Shown here: piece by piece, positions 42,872 to 51,970 of the stretch
Layout: each line of letters starts with the position of its first letter
Position numbering within the stretch: position 1 is the stretch's first letter
Assembly: GCA_964439625.1 (NCBI GenBank)
Contig: CAYTPI010000006.1
Span: 124,001 to 188,000, forward strand
Source: CAYTPI01 sp964439625
Lineage (GTDB): Bacteria; Chloroflexota; Anaerolineae; Aggregatilineales; UBA3940
DNA: 64,000 nt
Direction: 5' to 3'
The notes under the pieces: model-generated
The model's input: the letters and a program-made list of their open reading frames with translations, nothing else
Told to the model about the DNA's origin: nothing
Database searches by the model: none
Position numbers and translations under genes: made by a program

Positions 42872-43393
42872 ATGGCAGGCCCTACGAAAGTTGCTCCACC
42901 TAGTGATGACAAACGATGGCGGATTGTTGAAGCAACGATGCGTCGCAACGGCTACCGGCCCGATGGGCTGATCGAAACCCTTCATTCAATTCAAAGTAGT
43001 TTCGGTTATTTGGATGAGGAATCGCTGATATATGTATCGAAGGCTTTGCCTGTTTCGCCAGGGAAGGTCTTTGGCGTTGCTACCTTTTATCACTATTTTC
43101 AACTGAAACCTGCGGGTGAATATGCGTGCTCCGTGTGTACGGGGACTGCATGCTACATCAAAGGTGCTAAGGCACTCTTACAAGCCGTGCAAGAGGCGTA
43201 TGGCATCGTAGAAGGCGAAACAACAGACGATAATTTGTTGTCATTGTTGACCGTCCGTTGTGTCGGGGCCTGTGGGCTTGCGCCGGTGGCAGTCCTCAAT
43301 GAAAAAATTCTTGGTGGGTTAACCCCTGAGGTGTTTATCAGTCAATTACAAGAGAGGATAGAGCATGGGACGAACGACAAAAAAGCCGGCTAA
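42872..43393 (+). CDS. hoxE: Bidirectional hydrogenase diaphorase subunit HoxE
   Basis: A 173-residue NuoE-like thioredoxin-fold protein with one [2Fe-2S] cluster (CSVCTGTACY, then CVGACGLAP). Start at 42872 is preferred because AGAGG lies 5 bases upstream; an ATG five codons earlier lacks this. HoxE is found in cyanobacterial and some other group 3d hydrogenases, linking HoxFU to electron carriers. Its end overlaps hoxF by 29 bases in another frame. Confidence 0.92.
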   Translation: MAGPTKVAPPSDDKRWRIVEATMRRNGYRPDGLIETLHSIQSSFGYLDEESLIYVSKALPVSPGKVFGVATFYHYFQLKPAGEYACSVCTGTACYIKGAKALLQAVQEAYGIVEGETTDDNLLSLLTVRCVGACGLAPVAVLNEKILGGLTPEVFISQLQERIEHGTNDKKAG

Positions 43394-45017
43394 GTTATCA
43401 GTCGCTAGCCAAGAGGATTTGGATCAGGTAAAAGCAGACGAACAAGCCGCAGCAGCAGCTTATGAATATCGTCTGCATGTGTGCATGGAGACAAGCTGCA
43501 TCGTACAAGGAAGTAGCGAGATCAAAGAGGCGCTTCAGGCTCAGATGGATGAGAGAGGCCTTACAGAGACATGCCAAGTAAAGGGGGTCGGTTGTATGGG
43601 GCTGTGTGCTCGCGGCCCACTGATCAGCACGCATCCGGATGACACACTCTACCAATACGTTCAAGAGACTGACGCCAAAGAAGTTGTTGCTAGCATTGGT
43701 AAAGCACCCGTCGAACGCTTGAAATTGGATAACACAATCCCGTTCTTTACCCAGCAAACGCTGATTGTTCGAGCGAATGCGGGCATCATTGCTCCCGACC
43801 GGATTGAAGAATACATCGCGGCGGATGGTTACCAAGCGTTGTTCAACGCGTTAACAACCATGACCCCTGCGGATGTGCTACTTGAAGTTAAAAAGAGCGG
43901 TTTGCGCGGACGCGGTGGCGGTGGCTACCCAACTGGCTTGAAGTGGGAGACGGTTGCGAAGGCTAAGGGTGATACAAAGTACATCATCTGTAATGCAGAC
44001 GAAGGCGACCCAGGTGCCTTTATGGATCGCAGTGTGTTGGAAGGTGACCCACACCGGGTGTTGGAGGGCATGGCACTGGCAGGTTATGCAGTCGGTGCAA
44101 ATGTTGGTTATATCTATGTTCGGGCAGAATACCCGCTGGCGATTGAGCGCCTGACGTTAGCCATCCGGCAGGCGAAGCGGGCTGGCATTCTGGGAGATAG
44201 TATCTTTGATACGGCCTTCGACTTCATGGTTGAAATCCGGCTGGGTGCAGGGGCGTTCGTCTGCGGTGAGGAAACAGCACTGATCGCCTCGATTGAAGGC
44301 CAACGTGGCCTGCCACGCCCGCGACCACCCTACCCGGCTGAATTTGGCTTATGGGGCGAACCGACCCTGATCAATAACGTAGAAACGTTCGCGAATGTAG
44401 CACCCATCATTCTAAAAGGTAGTGACTGGTTTACGGGGATCGGCACGGAGGGCAGTAAAGGAACTAAGGTATTTGCGCTGACTGGGCAGGTTACTAATGT
44501 CGGGTTAATCGAAGTACCTATGGGTATCAGCCTGCGTGAGATTGTGTATGAAATTGGTGGTGGTGTCCCTGATGGTAAAGCCTTTAAGGCGGTGCAGACA
44601 GGTGGGCCGTCGGGTGGTTGCATGCCCGCCGACAAACTTGATATGCCTGTTGATTATGAGTCACTGAGAGAAGTGGGCTCGATGATGGGGTCAGGCGGCA
44701 TGATCATCATGGATGAAACATCATCGATGGTGGAGGTTGCACAGTACTTTATGGAATTCTGTATGACTGAATCGTGCGGTAAGTGCATCCCATGCCGCGT
44801 CGGCACTGCTCAAATGTACAACTTGTTGACCAAATTTGTGGCGGGTGAAGCTACCTATGGTGACCTGGACTTGCTAGAGCAATTATGCGACGTGACGCAG
44901 CATACGAGTCTGTGTGGTTTGGGTCAATCGGCACCGAACCCAGTGTTGAGTACGCTGCGCTTCTTCCGCCATGAATATGAAGCACAGATTAAACAACCAG
45001 CTAACGGGGTACATTAA
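43365..45017 (+). CDS. hoxF: Bidirectional hydrogenase diaphorase subunit HoxF (NADH/FMN)
   Basis: A 550-residue NuoF-like flavoprotein. It has an N-terminal [2Fe-2S] thioredoxin-like domain (CMETSCIVQGSS, then CMGLCARGP). The NADH/FMN-binding domain follows (GLRGRGGGGYPTGLKW, then CNADEGDPGAFMDR). The C-terminal [4Fe-4S] motif is ESCGKCIPCRVGT. It oxidises or reduces NAD(P)(H) for the hydrogenase. AGAGG lies 7 bases before the ATG, inside hoxE. Confidence 0.95.
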   Translation: MGRTTKKPAKLSVASQEDLDQVKADEQAAAAAYEYRLHVCMETSCIVQGSSEIKEALQAQMDERGLTETCQVKGVGCMGLCARGPLISTHPDDTLYQYVQETDAKEVVASIGKAPVERLKLDNTIPFFTQQTLIVRANAGIIAPDRIEEYIAADGYQALFNALTTMTPADVLLEVKKSGLRGRGGGGYPTGLKWETVAKAKGDTKYIICNADEGDPGAFMDRSVLEGDPHRVLEGMALAGYAVGANVGYIYVRAEYPLAIERLTLAIRQAKRAGILGDSIFDTAFDFMVEIRLGAGAFVCGEETALIASIEGQRGLPRPRPPYPAEFGLWGEPTLINNVETFANVAPIILKGSDWFTGIGTEGSKGTKVFALTGQVTNVGLIEVPMGISLREIVYEIGGGVPDGKAFKAVQTGGPSGGCMPADKLDMPVDYESLREVGSMMGSGGMIIMDETSSMVEVAQYFMEFCMTESCGKCIPCRVGTAQMYNLLTKFVAGEATYGDLDLLEQLCDVTQHTSLCGLGQSAPNPVLSTLRFFRHEYEAQIKQPANGVH

Positions 45018-45031
45018 GGAAAGGGTATAAC

Positions 45032-45751
45032 ATGCCAAGACGATCAAAAGTCAAAACACTAACGATCAATGATGTTGACGTTGGGGCAACGGAAGACCAA
45101 ACATTGTTGGAACTGGCGCGAGAAAATGACATTTACATCCCTACTTTGTGCCAAGTTGATGGCCTGAGTATTTCCGGGGCCTGCCGTTTATGTCTTGTTG
45201 AAATCGAGGGGTGGAACAAACTGGTGCCTGCTTGTGCTACCTATGCAGAAGAGGGCATGGTGATCGCGACACATACCGACCAGCTTGGGAAGTATCGTAG
45301 AATGATCATTGAAATGCTGTTTGCAGAGGGTAATCATATCTGCGCGGTGTGCGTTGCCAATGGCAACTGTGAGCTGCAAGATATGGCGGTCGAACAGGGG
45401 ATGGATCATGTTCGGTTTCCATACGTGAATGCGACGCACAAAGTTGATTTGAGCCACGAATTGTTCGGCCTTGACGCAAACCGCTGCATCAGTTGTACGC
45501 GTTGTGTACGTGTGTGTGACGAAGTAGAAGGTGCCCACACATGGGACCAGATGGGGCGTGGTATTAATGTGCGCTTGATCACAGATATGGATACCCCATG
45601 GGGTGAATCAACGACATGCACCAGTTGCAGTAAGTGCGTTAACGTTTGCCCAACAGGTGCATTGTTTGAAAAGGGCAAAGCTGTCGGTGAGATTGAAAAG
45701 AACACCGAATTCCTAACGTATCTAGATAGAATGAGAGGAGCACGCGAGTGA
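45032..45751 (+). CDS. hoxU: Bidirectional hydrogenase diaphorase subunit HoxU
   Basis: A 239-residue electron-transfer subunit resembling the N-terminal part of NuoG. A plant-type [2Fe-2S] domain (SISGACRLC), the His/Cys [4Fe-4S] motif (CAVCVANGNCELQ) and two C-terminal [4Fe-4S] motifs (CISCTRCVRVCDEVEG, CTSCSKCVNVCPTG) are all present. It carries electrons between HoxF and HoxY. It overlaps hoxY by 4 bases. Confidence 0.95.
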   Translation: MPRRSKVKTLTINDVDVGATEDQTLLELARENDIYIPTLCQVDGLSISGACRLCLVEIEGWNKLVPACATYAEEGMVIATHTDQLGKYRRMIIEMLFAEGNHICAVCVANGNCELQDMAVEQGMDHVRFPYVNATHKVDLSHELFGLDANRCISCTRCVRVCDEVEGAHTWDQMGRGINVRLITDMDTPWGESTTCTSCSKCVNVCPTGALFEKGKAVGEIEKNTEFLTYLDRMRGARE

Positions 45752-46287
45752 CGGAAAAGAAAGTAAAGGTCGCCACCGTGTGGTTAGACGGGTGTTCTGG
45801 CTGCCACATGTCTGTTTTGGATATGGACGAGCGTTTGATCGAATTGGCGGCAGTCTGTGACTTTGTCTACACGCCGCTGGTGGACAACAAAGAGTATCCA
45901 CCGGATGTAGATGTGGCTGTCGTCGAGGGGGCGGTTAGTTCCGACGAAGACGAGCATAAGATCAAGATGATCCGTGAGCGAACGAAAATTTTGATTGCTC
46001 TGGGTGACTGTGCTGTGGCAGGTAACGTACCGACGATGCGGAATCGTTGGTCGGTTAAAGAAGTGATGGAGCGGGCATATATTGAGACGGCGGATATTCA
46101 AGCGCAATTGCCAGATCAAGTAGTGCCGACGCTGCTGCCAGTTGTCAGGCCAATGCACGAGGTGGTACCCGTTGATGTCTATCTACAAGGGTGCCCACCT
46201 CCGGCTGACCAAATCTATTATGTGTTATCCGAACTGGTCGCTGGTCGGGAACCAGACCTGACTGGCGTTATGCGGCCCGGACAGTAA
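45748..46287 (+). CDS. hoxY: [NiFe] hydrogenase small subunit HoxY
   Basis: A 179-residue small subunit holding the proximal [4Fe-4S] cluster: Cys16 and Cys19 (DGCSGCHMS), GDCAVAGN and GCPPPADQI. The short length and lack of a twin-arginine signal fit the cytoplasmic group 3d type. It begins with GTG in a GTGA overlap with hoxU. Confidence 0.95.
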   Translation: MTEKKVKVATVWLDGCSGCHMSVLDMDERLIELAAVCDFVYTPLVDNKEYPPDVDVAVVEGAVSSDEDEHKIKMIRERTKILIALGDCAVAGNVPTMRNRWSVKEVMERAYIETADIQAQLPDQVVPTLLPVVRPMHEVVPVDVYLQGCPPPADQIYYVLSELVAGREPDLTGVMRPGQ

Positions 46288-46298
46288 AGGAGCAGTCG

Positions 46299-47720
46299 AT
46301 GACTCAGACAATCATAATTGACCCAGTAACGCGGATTGAAGGCCATTCTAAGATCACGATTCAATTGGGCGACGATGGCGTCGTCGATACAGCGCGGATA
46401 CATATCACGCAGTATCGTGGTTTCGAAAAGCTGTGTGAGGATCGTCCGTTTCAGGAGATGCCCTCACTGATGGAACGCATCTGTGGCATTTGCACTATCA
46501 GCCATGCGTTGGCTTCGGCAAAAGCCTGCGATGCGATCATGGCGGTGCGTGTCCCGAAGACGGCGATCAAACTGCGCGAGATGGTCAACTTTGGCTCATT
46601 GATCCAGTCACACGCCTTGAGTTTTTACTATCTGGCTTCACCGGACTTTATCCTTGGGATGGAGTCAGACCCAGTCAAGCGCAGCATCTTCGGCTTAATG
46701 CAGTCACATCCACAAGCAGCTAAGGACGGCATCGGGCTGCGACGGTTCGGGCAGCAGGTGATCGAGTGGCTGGCAGGCAAGCGTCTACACCCCAGTTGGA
46801 TCGTACCCGGTGGCGTGGCGTCACCGATGACGGAAGAAGCCCGAGACAAGATCGCAGCAGGTTTGCCTGAGGCCTATGCGGCCCTTGAGCGAACCCTTGA
46901 ATGGTACAAAGTGGGCGTCTCTGACTATGAAGATGAGATCGCGGCTTTTGCCAATTTTCCGACAATGCACATGAGTGTCGTTGACCGGCGCGGGAATATG
47001 GACTTGTACGATGGCGATATTCGGCTTGTCGATCAGAATGGCGAGATCGTGATAGATATCGCCCCCGATGAATATCGAGGGTCAATCGGCGAGGCGGTGG
47101 AGCCGTGGACTTTCTTGAAGTTTCCATACTACAAGCCAATGGGTTACCCAGAGGGCATCTATCGGGTCGGGTCGTTGTCACGCTTGGTAGCTACCAAGAA
47201 GATGGGGACGCCCAAAGCAGACGCTGAATTGGCTGAATTCAGGGAGATGTATGGCCCGACCCCATCGAGTTCGTTCCACAATCACCATGCCCGGTTGATT
47301 GAGTGCATCTACTCGTTAGAGAAGATAGAAGAGCTGATCAACGATAAAGTAATTCTTGATGAAAACGTGCGGGCCTTTGCTGGCGTCAACGAGCGCGAAG
47401 GTGTCGGTGTGACTGAGGCCCCACGCGGCACGCTGATTCATCACTATCAGGTGGATCAGCATGGCGGTGTGCGCTGGGCCAATCTCGTGATCGCAACGGC
47501 GCATAACAATCTCGCAATGAACGGCGGGGTTCAACAAGCGGCAGAGAAGTTCGTCACTGGCAACAAGTTGAATGACGCCGCCCTGAATCGGGTTGAAGCG
47601 GTTATCCGGACGTTTGACCCCTGCTTGAGTTGTTCAACCCATGCCCAGGGCCAACTAGCGCTTCAGTATCAATTGGTGGCCAAAGACGGTACCTTGCTTG
47701 ATGAGGTGCTGCGTTCTTAG
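46299..47720 (+). CDS. hoxH: [NiFe] hydrogenase large subunit HoxH
   Basis: A 473-residue catalytic subunit. The nickel-binding L1 motif RICGIC (Cys62, Cys65) and the L2 motif DPCLSCSTH (Cys442, Cys445, His448) are intact, with a 25-residue tail after His448 that the maturation protease removes. The motif spacing fits NAD(P)-coupled group 3d enzymes that both make and consume H2. An AGGAGCAG ribosome binding site precedes the ATG. The stop codon shares a base with the hoxW start. Confidence 0.96.
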   Translation: MTQTIIIDPVTRIEGHSKITIQLGDDGVVDTARIHITQYRGFEKLCEDRPFQEMPSLMERICGICTISHALASAKACDAIMAVRVPKTAIKLREMVNFGSLIQSHALSFYYLASPDFILGMESDPVKRSIFGLMQSHPQAAKDGIGLRRFGQQVIEWLAGKRLHPSWIVPGGVASPMTEEARDKIAAGLPEAYAALERTLEWYKVGVSDYEDEIAAFANFPTMHMSVVDRRGNMDLYDGDIRLVDQNGEIVIDIAPDEYRGSIGEAVEPWTFLKFPYYKPMGYPEGIYRVGSLSRLVATKKMGTPKADAELAEFREMYGPTPSSSFHNHHARLIECIYSLEKIEELINDKVILDENVRAFAGVNEREGVGVTEAPRGTLIHHYQVDQHGGVRWANLVIATAHNNLAMNGGVQQAAEKFVTGNKLNDAALNRVEAVIRTFDPCLSCSTHAQGQLALQYQLVAKDGTLLDEVLRS

Positions 47721-48196
47721 TGAAACGTACACTGGTTATTGGTTATGGTAACCCACTGCGCGGCGATGACGGCTTCGGGCCGGTCGTCGCGCAGTACTTT
47801 TCTGATCGACACGCCGACAGCCTGCCCTATGTCGAAACGTTGATTGCTCAACAATTGACACTCGACCTTGCAGCCGAGATTGCCGCATATGATCAAGTAA
47901 TCTTTGTGGATGCCGCCGCTGTTGGAGAGCAGGCTGGGTTGTGGATGAGGTTACTGCCATATGAAAGGCTTGAGTCAAAGCAGCCACCGTTCACACACCA
48001 TGCCACAATCGATGAGGTGCTGTTTGCAGTCAAGGCGCTGTATGATGGCCAGCCTGAGGTAAGGCTCCTGACGGTGGTGGGTCAGTACTTTGATGCGGGG
48101 CCGCGGCTTAGTGAAGGTGTGCAGCAATTGGTTAAACCAGCGGTAGAGATGCTAATTGCTTGTGTGGGAAGTACCTTTCACCAATCTACATTATGA
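47720..48196 (+). CDS. hoxW: Hydrogenase maturation endopeptidase HoxW
   Basis: A 158-residue HyaD/HybD-family protease that cleaves the HoxH tail once nickel is inserted. The nickel-sensing motif GNPLRGDDGFGP (Asp16/17) is present. It starts with GTG overlapping the hoxH stop by one base, and ends the hyp-hox cluster, overlapping the convergent glycosyltransferase gene by 6 bases. hypA and hypB, needed for nickel insertion, are not in the window. Confidence 0.92.
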   Translation: MKRTLVIGYGNPLRGDDGFGPVVAQYFSDRHADSLPYVETLIAQQLTLDLAAEIAAYDQVIFVDAAAVGEQAGLWMRLLPYERLESKQPPFTHHATIDEVLFAVKALYDGQPEVRLLTVVGQYFDAGPRLSEGVQQLVKPAVEMLIACVGSTFHQSTL

Positions 48197-49111
48197 CTTT
48201 AAGCGATTGCGTAATTGGATCAGGTTGCGCGGTAGTTGAGGGGTTGCTGAGGCGGCAAGCTGTAGCCCTCGTGTAACAGGATGGTAGGGGTTCAGTTGAG
48301 CCGCCCGCTTCAATGAGTCTTGTGCTGCATCAATAAAACCACCTGACATCCGAGCGATTGCGTGCGAATGATAGACAGCTATGCGGCTGGCGTTTGAGAG
48401 GTGCTGGAAGCGTTCTAATTCATAGATACGCTGTTGAACATCTACCACTGCTTGACTGATCTTCGCGCCGATAGGCACAGACATTTCTGTATGATGCCGG
48501 TATAACGCTACGGTATCTGGGAGAATATCTGAAAAAGGGTTGTTATTGAGTAACCGCATTAAAAAATCCCAGTCTTCATATGGCTCAAGTTGCGGATCCA
48601 TAATGGGTTGATTCGGCATTGCCTCTCGCCGAAACATGTAGGCTGAGTTAGGGATGACATTATAGCGTGCAAGATGTGAAAAGAGGTTGGTGCTTATACT
48701 CGGGTAAGACGATTGCGGCAGATGGTTTCCATCAAAATCAACCCGCTGCACATACCCACTAACGCTGCCGATATGACTGTGCTGTTCTAACCAATGTGCT
48801 CTAATTTCAATGCTATTTGGTGTGAGAAGATCGTCTGAGTCAAGAAAGCAGATTAAATCGGCCTTGCAAGACTCAAGACCACGATTTCTCGCTCCAGCAC
48901 GCCCTGTGTTTTGTTGATAAATTCTGATCACTGGATCTTTGTATTGGGATAGAATTTCTTGTGTATTATCGGTGGAGCCATCGTCAACGACAATTATTTG
49001 GTCAGGGAGGCGCGTTTGGTTAAGAGCGCTTTCTACAGCCTCTGCGACTAAATTAGCGCGATTATAAGTTGGTATAATGACGGCTACTGTTAGAGGCTTC
49101 ATAGGCTGCAT
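48191..49111 (-). CDS. Family 2 glycosyltransferase
   Basis: A 306-residue GT-A enzyme: VAVIIPTYNRANLVAEAV at the N-terminus, VVDDGSTDNT and the metal/nucleotide DSDD motif (LICFLDSDD). The C-terminal 80 residues are helical. No membrane helices, so it should be cytoplasmic or membrane-peripheral. It is convergent with hoxW and divergent from another GT2, at the left edge of the polysaccharide region. Sugar and acceptor unknown. Start choice between two Mets (49111 or 49102) is open. Confidence 0.88.
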   Translation of the reverse strand: MQPMKPLTVAVIIPTYNRANLVAEAVESALNQTRLPDQIIVVDDGSTDNTQEILSQYKDPVIRIYQQNTGRAGARNRGLESCKADLICFLDSDDLLTPNSIEIRAHWLEQHSHIGSVSGYVQRVDFDGNHLPQSSYPSISTNLFSHLARYNVIPNSAYMFRREAMPNQPIMDPQLEPYEDWDFLMRLLNNNPFSDILPDTVALYRHHTEMSVPIGAKISQAVVDVQQRIYELERFQHLSNASRIAVYHSHAIARMSGGFIDAAQDSLKRAAQLNPYHPVTRGLQLAASATPQLPRNLIQLRNRLKS

Positions 49112-49140
49112 TAGGGTTCACAAGGATAAGCATCGTTTTC

Positions 49141-50085
49141 ATGGATATGCCACTGGTTACAGTTATAACACCATCATTTAATCAAGTAGATTACATTGGA
49201 TATACAATTAACAGCGTGCTGCAACAGAGCTATCCTAATGTCGAGTTGCTCGTCTTTGATGGTGCATCAACAGATGGAACAGTTGAACGACTTGCAAGTT
49301 ATCAGGATGAACGACTGAAATGGGTCTCTGAACCAGATCGTGGTCAGTCACACGCCATAAATAAAGGTCTCCAGCAAGCTGCCGGGGGTATCCTGACCTA
49401 CCTAAATTCGGATGATCTTCTGACCCCAGATGCTATTGAACAGGTTGTGATGCGGTTCCAAGCGGATAAGCAAACTGACTTAATATATGGCGATTGCCAA
49501 TTTATCGATGCCACAGGTTCACCAGTGCAAGTGGTTCGCTCGAACCCATTCTTACTGGACAGAGCGATTTTAGCTCAGCAAGCAATCAATCAACCAGGAA
49601 CCTTTTGGCGACGAGAGGTTACTGAAACAATTGGCATGATGGATGAGACCTTGCATTACACGATGGACATCGATTATTGGATACGGGCCGCATTAGCGGA
49701 TTTCGAATTAGTCTATGTTCCTGGTGTACGGGCTAAGTTTCGGCTCCATGCAGAAAGTAAAACCGTTTCCCAGAGTCATAAATTTTGGCAGGATTGGCTC
49801 ACTGTATTGGACAAGATTTTTGACCAAGAGCAAATTGCTCCGGTGCTTGAGGCGGTACGAGAAGAAGCTTACTCATATGTCCGTTGGAACAAACTCAAGA
49901 GTGAGTGGCTCAATGATGTTGCTGATGTAAATATCGCGGAGATCAAACCATTTCTAGCAGACCCAGCAATGGCGCGCCGTGTGCTTGCCCGTGCTATGTT
50001 GATTGAGCATCGAACGAAGATACCTCTACTGTACGCAGCAGATACGCTTTACCGGATGATTAGCGGTGAAGCTATTGTGCGCTAA
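49141..50085 (+). CDS. Family 2 glycosyltransferase
   Basis: A 314-residue GT2 (VTVITPSFNQVDYIGYTI, then FDGASTDGTVE, then LNSDDLLTPDA). The WRREVTETIG and DMDYW-like (MDIDYW) segments are common in cell-surface polysaccharide GT2 enzymes. It is the only plus-strand gene between two minus-strand glycosyltransferases and is 9 bases from the convergent gene end. Acceptor unknown. Confidence 0.88.
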   Translation: MDMPLVTVITPSFNQVDYIGYTINSVLQQSYPNVELLVFDGASTDGTVERLASYQDERLKWVSEPDRGQSHAINKGLQQAAGGILTYLNSDDLLTPDAIEQVVMRFQADKQTDLIYGDCQFIDATGSPVQVVRSNPFLLDRAILAQQAINQPGTFWRREVTETIGMMDETLHYTMDIDYWIRAALADFELVYVPGVRAKFRLHAESKTVSQSHKFWQDWLTVLDKIFDQEQIAPVLEAVREEAYSYVRWNKLKSEWLNDVADVNIAEIKPFLADPAMARRVLARAMLIEHRTKIPLLYAADTLYRMISGEAIVR

Positions 50086-50094
50086 GCGATTGCA

Positions 50095-51111
50095 TCAGCG
50101 AAATAGAACGAAATCAAGGTATTGTGGCTGTGCTTCAACCCATGCCTGATGGCCCGCAAAATGATCTTCACGGGCTTGCTTGCCTAACGCCTCGAGGTTT
50201 AAGCTGCTGATTTCACCCCAATCTTGTTCATCGGCATGAATGAGAAAACGATACGATCTGCTGCCAATCCTCGCTCGAGCCAACTGATTACGAAAAATGT
50301 GCCAAAGTCGATCAAGCGTCCAACGCCTTTTGAACAAATAGCCGTTGACACCACTGGTAATGTATTCATTCATAGAGGCGTTGTCGTAGGCGAAGACAAC
50401 AGCCCCCCTTGCCATAGCCTCAAGGAACGTCATACCAACTCCCTCTGCCTGCCGAGGTGCAACAAGGATATTGGCAGCCTGCGTCAACCTAAGGAACTCC
50501 TTGCGATTATCCATTATCGGGATGTTTGTCACCGGGGTATTTCCCAACATCGAGGGTGAACTGTAATGATAAGCTGGTGGAATGTGCGGATCGTTCTGGC
50601 CCCGAAATAGCACTTGATTCAGTGACAGGGTCGATGCCAACTGGGGGAGCATGTCGGGCGCAAGCAGGTTGGTTCGATTCCAGTAGAACAACACTGGCCC
50701 ATTTTCCCATGAAACAGGCTTGAAACTGTTCGGGTCTTTAAAGTAGCGTAGCTGGATTGTCTGCAAGCCAACGTCAACGGCACGCTCGTAGACACCCTTC
50801 GTAAACGCCACAACGCGAATACTTTTGGGGATACGCAACCATTGCGCTTGCTCCCAAAGGCGAACCATGTCCCACATGGGCAACCACACAACCCGCGAAT
50901 CTTTATGTGGTTTCCAATTAGGTGGCGGAGGGAACTGAAAGAAAATGATATGTTGGTTGGGACGCGCCTCTGGTACACGATAGGCAGGTGATCCGTCCCA
51001 GTAATGCCAGTTGATATCTACGCCAGCGCCAAATGGGACTTGAAGCAGATCAATGGCGCTGCCGCCCTTAGCATGCCACTCTAGGCAAAAGACATCAACG
51101 GTGGTTTTCAT
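50095..51111 (-). CDS. Glycosyltransferase (GT-B fold, group 1-like)
   Basis: A 338-residue protein. The C-terminal half has the GT4-like donor-site signature (APRQAEGVGMTFLEAMARGAVV, then YDNASMNEYI). The N-terminal half is divergent. It follows the methyltransferase gene after 3 bases and is the last gene of the export operon. Its role in building the exported glycan is inferred from context. Confidence 0.8.
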   Translation of the reverse strand: MKTTVDVFCLEWHAKGGSAIDLLQVPFGAGVDINWHYWDGSPAYRVPEARPNQHIIFFQFPPPPNWKPHKDSRVVWLPMWDMVRLWEQAQWLRIPKSIRVVAFTKGVYERAVDVGLQTIQLRYFKDPNSFKPVSWENGPVLFYWNRTNLLAPDMLPQLASTLSLNQVLFRGQNDPHIPPAYHYSSPSMLGNTPVTNIPIMDNRKEFLRLTQAANILVAPRQAEGVGMTFLEAMARGAVVFAYDNASMNEYITSGVNGYLFKRRWTLDRLWHIFRNQLARARIGSRSYRFLIHADEQDWGEISSLNLEALGKQAREDHFAGHQAWVEAQPQYLDFVLFR

Positions 51112-51114
51112 CAG

Positions 51115-51966
51115 TTACTTAACCAATCGCAGGCAGGCAATTGCCTCTGCGGCAAGAGCTCCTTGGGGATCGTACGATGTCTTATCATGCACATTATTAT
51201 ACTTCGCAGACTGGCACGCCAACTCTTGGCTCAACACCCAACCTTCTTTGGTGTATCGATAGTAAGTTATTTCAGATTGTGAAGGTTGAAATGTATGGAT
51301 TATTTGCTCGAGATGGTTTTTGTTAAATTGCTGGAGCCAGCCCAGGTTTTGATATTGTCCATAAGGAACCGTCATTAAAAGAGAACCATCTGGCTTTAGT
51401 AGACGTTTAAATTCGCTGATGGCTTCTAGAAATGCATCCGTCCGTATGTGGCTGTGGTTCAGATCGTTTGTATAAATGAGGGTATTATTCATACCAATAT
51501 GCTCAAGCACAGAAATACATGTGATCCAGTCGAACAAATTGTCCTTGAGAATAGTATTTCGTAAGTCACCAAATATATAAGATACATTTGGCGACTTAGT
51601 CATACTCTCTGGAGCCAGATTGTAAATCACCAACTTTCGTGCCTTGAAGGTGGGATGCTTGAGTATAAATGACTGATTGAGTGTAGACCCGGCGTCAAGG
51701 ATGTATTCTGCACTGGGCTGAATTTGTGATAACACCCAAGGGTATTCAACGATGCGTTCATCTAACTTGGCCCCGTAATTCTTGGGTAACGGTTTTGCGC
51801 TTGCAAAAACTTCCGCGAGAGAGTCGTCTTGTAGACTTTGTTCAATTTGTCGATTTCGGTGTTCATAGTAACCGATAGAAAAGGGGCGCTGATGGACATA
51901 CTTATATGTAACAAGCGTAAGATATCTTCTTAAAGTATGAATTGCTTCTTTTAAGTATGCTATCAT
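51115..51966 (-). CDS. SAM-dependent methyltransferase, probable glycan modifier
   Basis: A 283-residue protein with a class I methyltransferase core: YILDAGSTLNQ (motif I-like), FGDLRNTIL, FDWITCISVLEHIGM and FKRLLKPDGSLLMTVPYG. It lies between the ABC exporter ATPase and a glycosyltransferase, with gaps of 3-4 bases. In Wzm/Wzt systems methyl groups often cap O-antigen chains and are recognised by the Wzt C-terminal domain, so a capping role is plausible but not shown. Confidence 0.78.
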   Translation of the reverse strand: MIAYLKEAIHTLRRYLTLVTYKYVHQRPFSIGYYEHRNRQIEQSLQDDSLAEVFASAKPLPKNYGAKLDERIVEYPWVLSQIQPSAEYILDAGSTLNQSFILKHPTFKARKLVIYNLAPESMTKSPNVSYIFGDLRNTILKDNLFDWITCISVLEHIGMNNTLIYTNDLNHSHIRTDAFLEAISEFKRLLKPDGSLLMTVPYGQYQNLGWLQQFNKNHLEQIIHTFQPSQSEITYYRYTKEGWVLSQELACQSAKYNNVHDKTSYDPQGALAAEAIACLRLVK

Positions 51967-51970
51967 TTCG

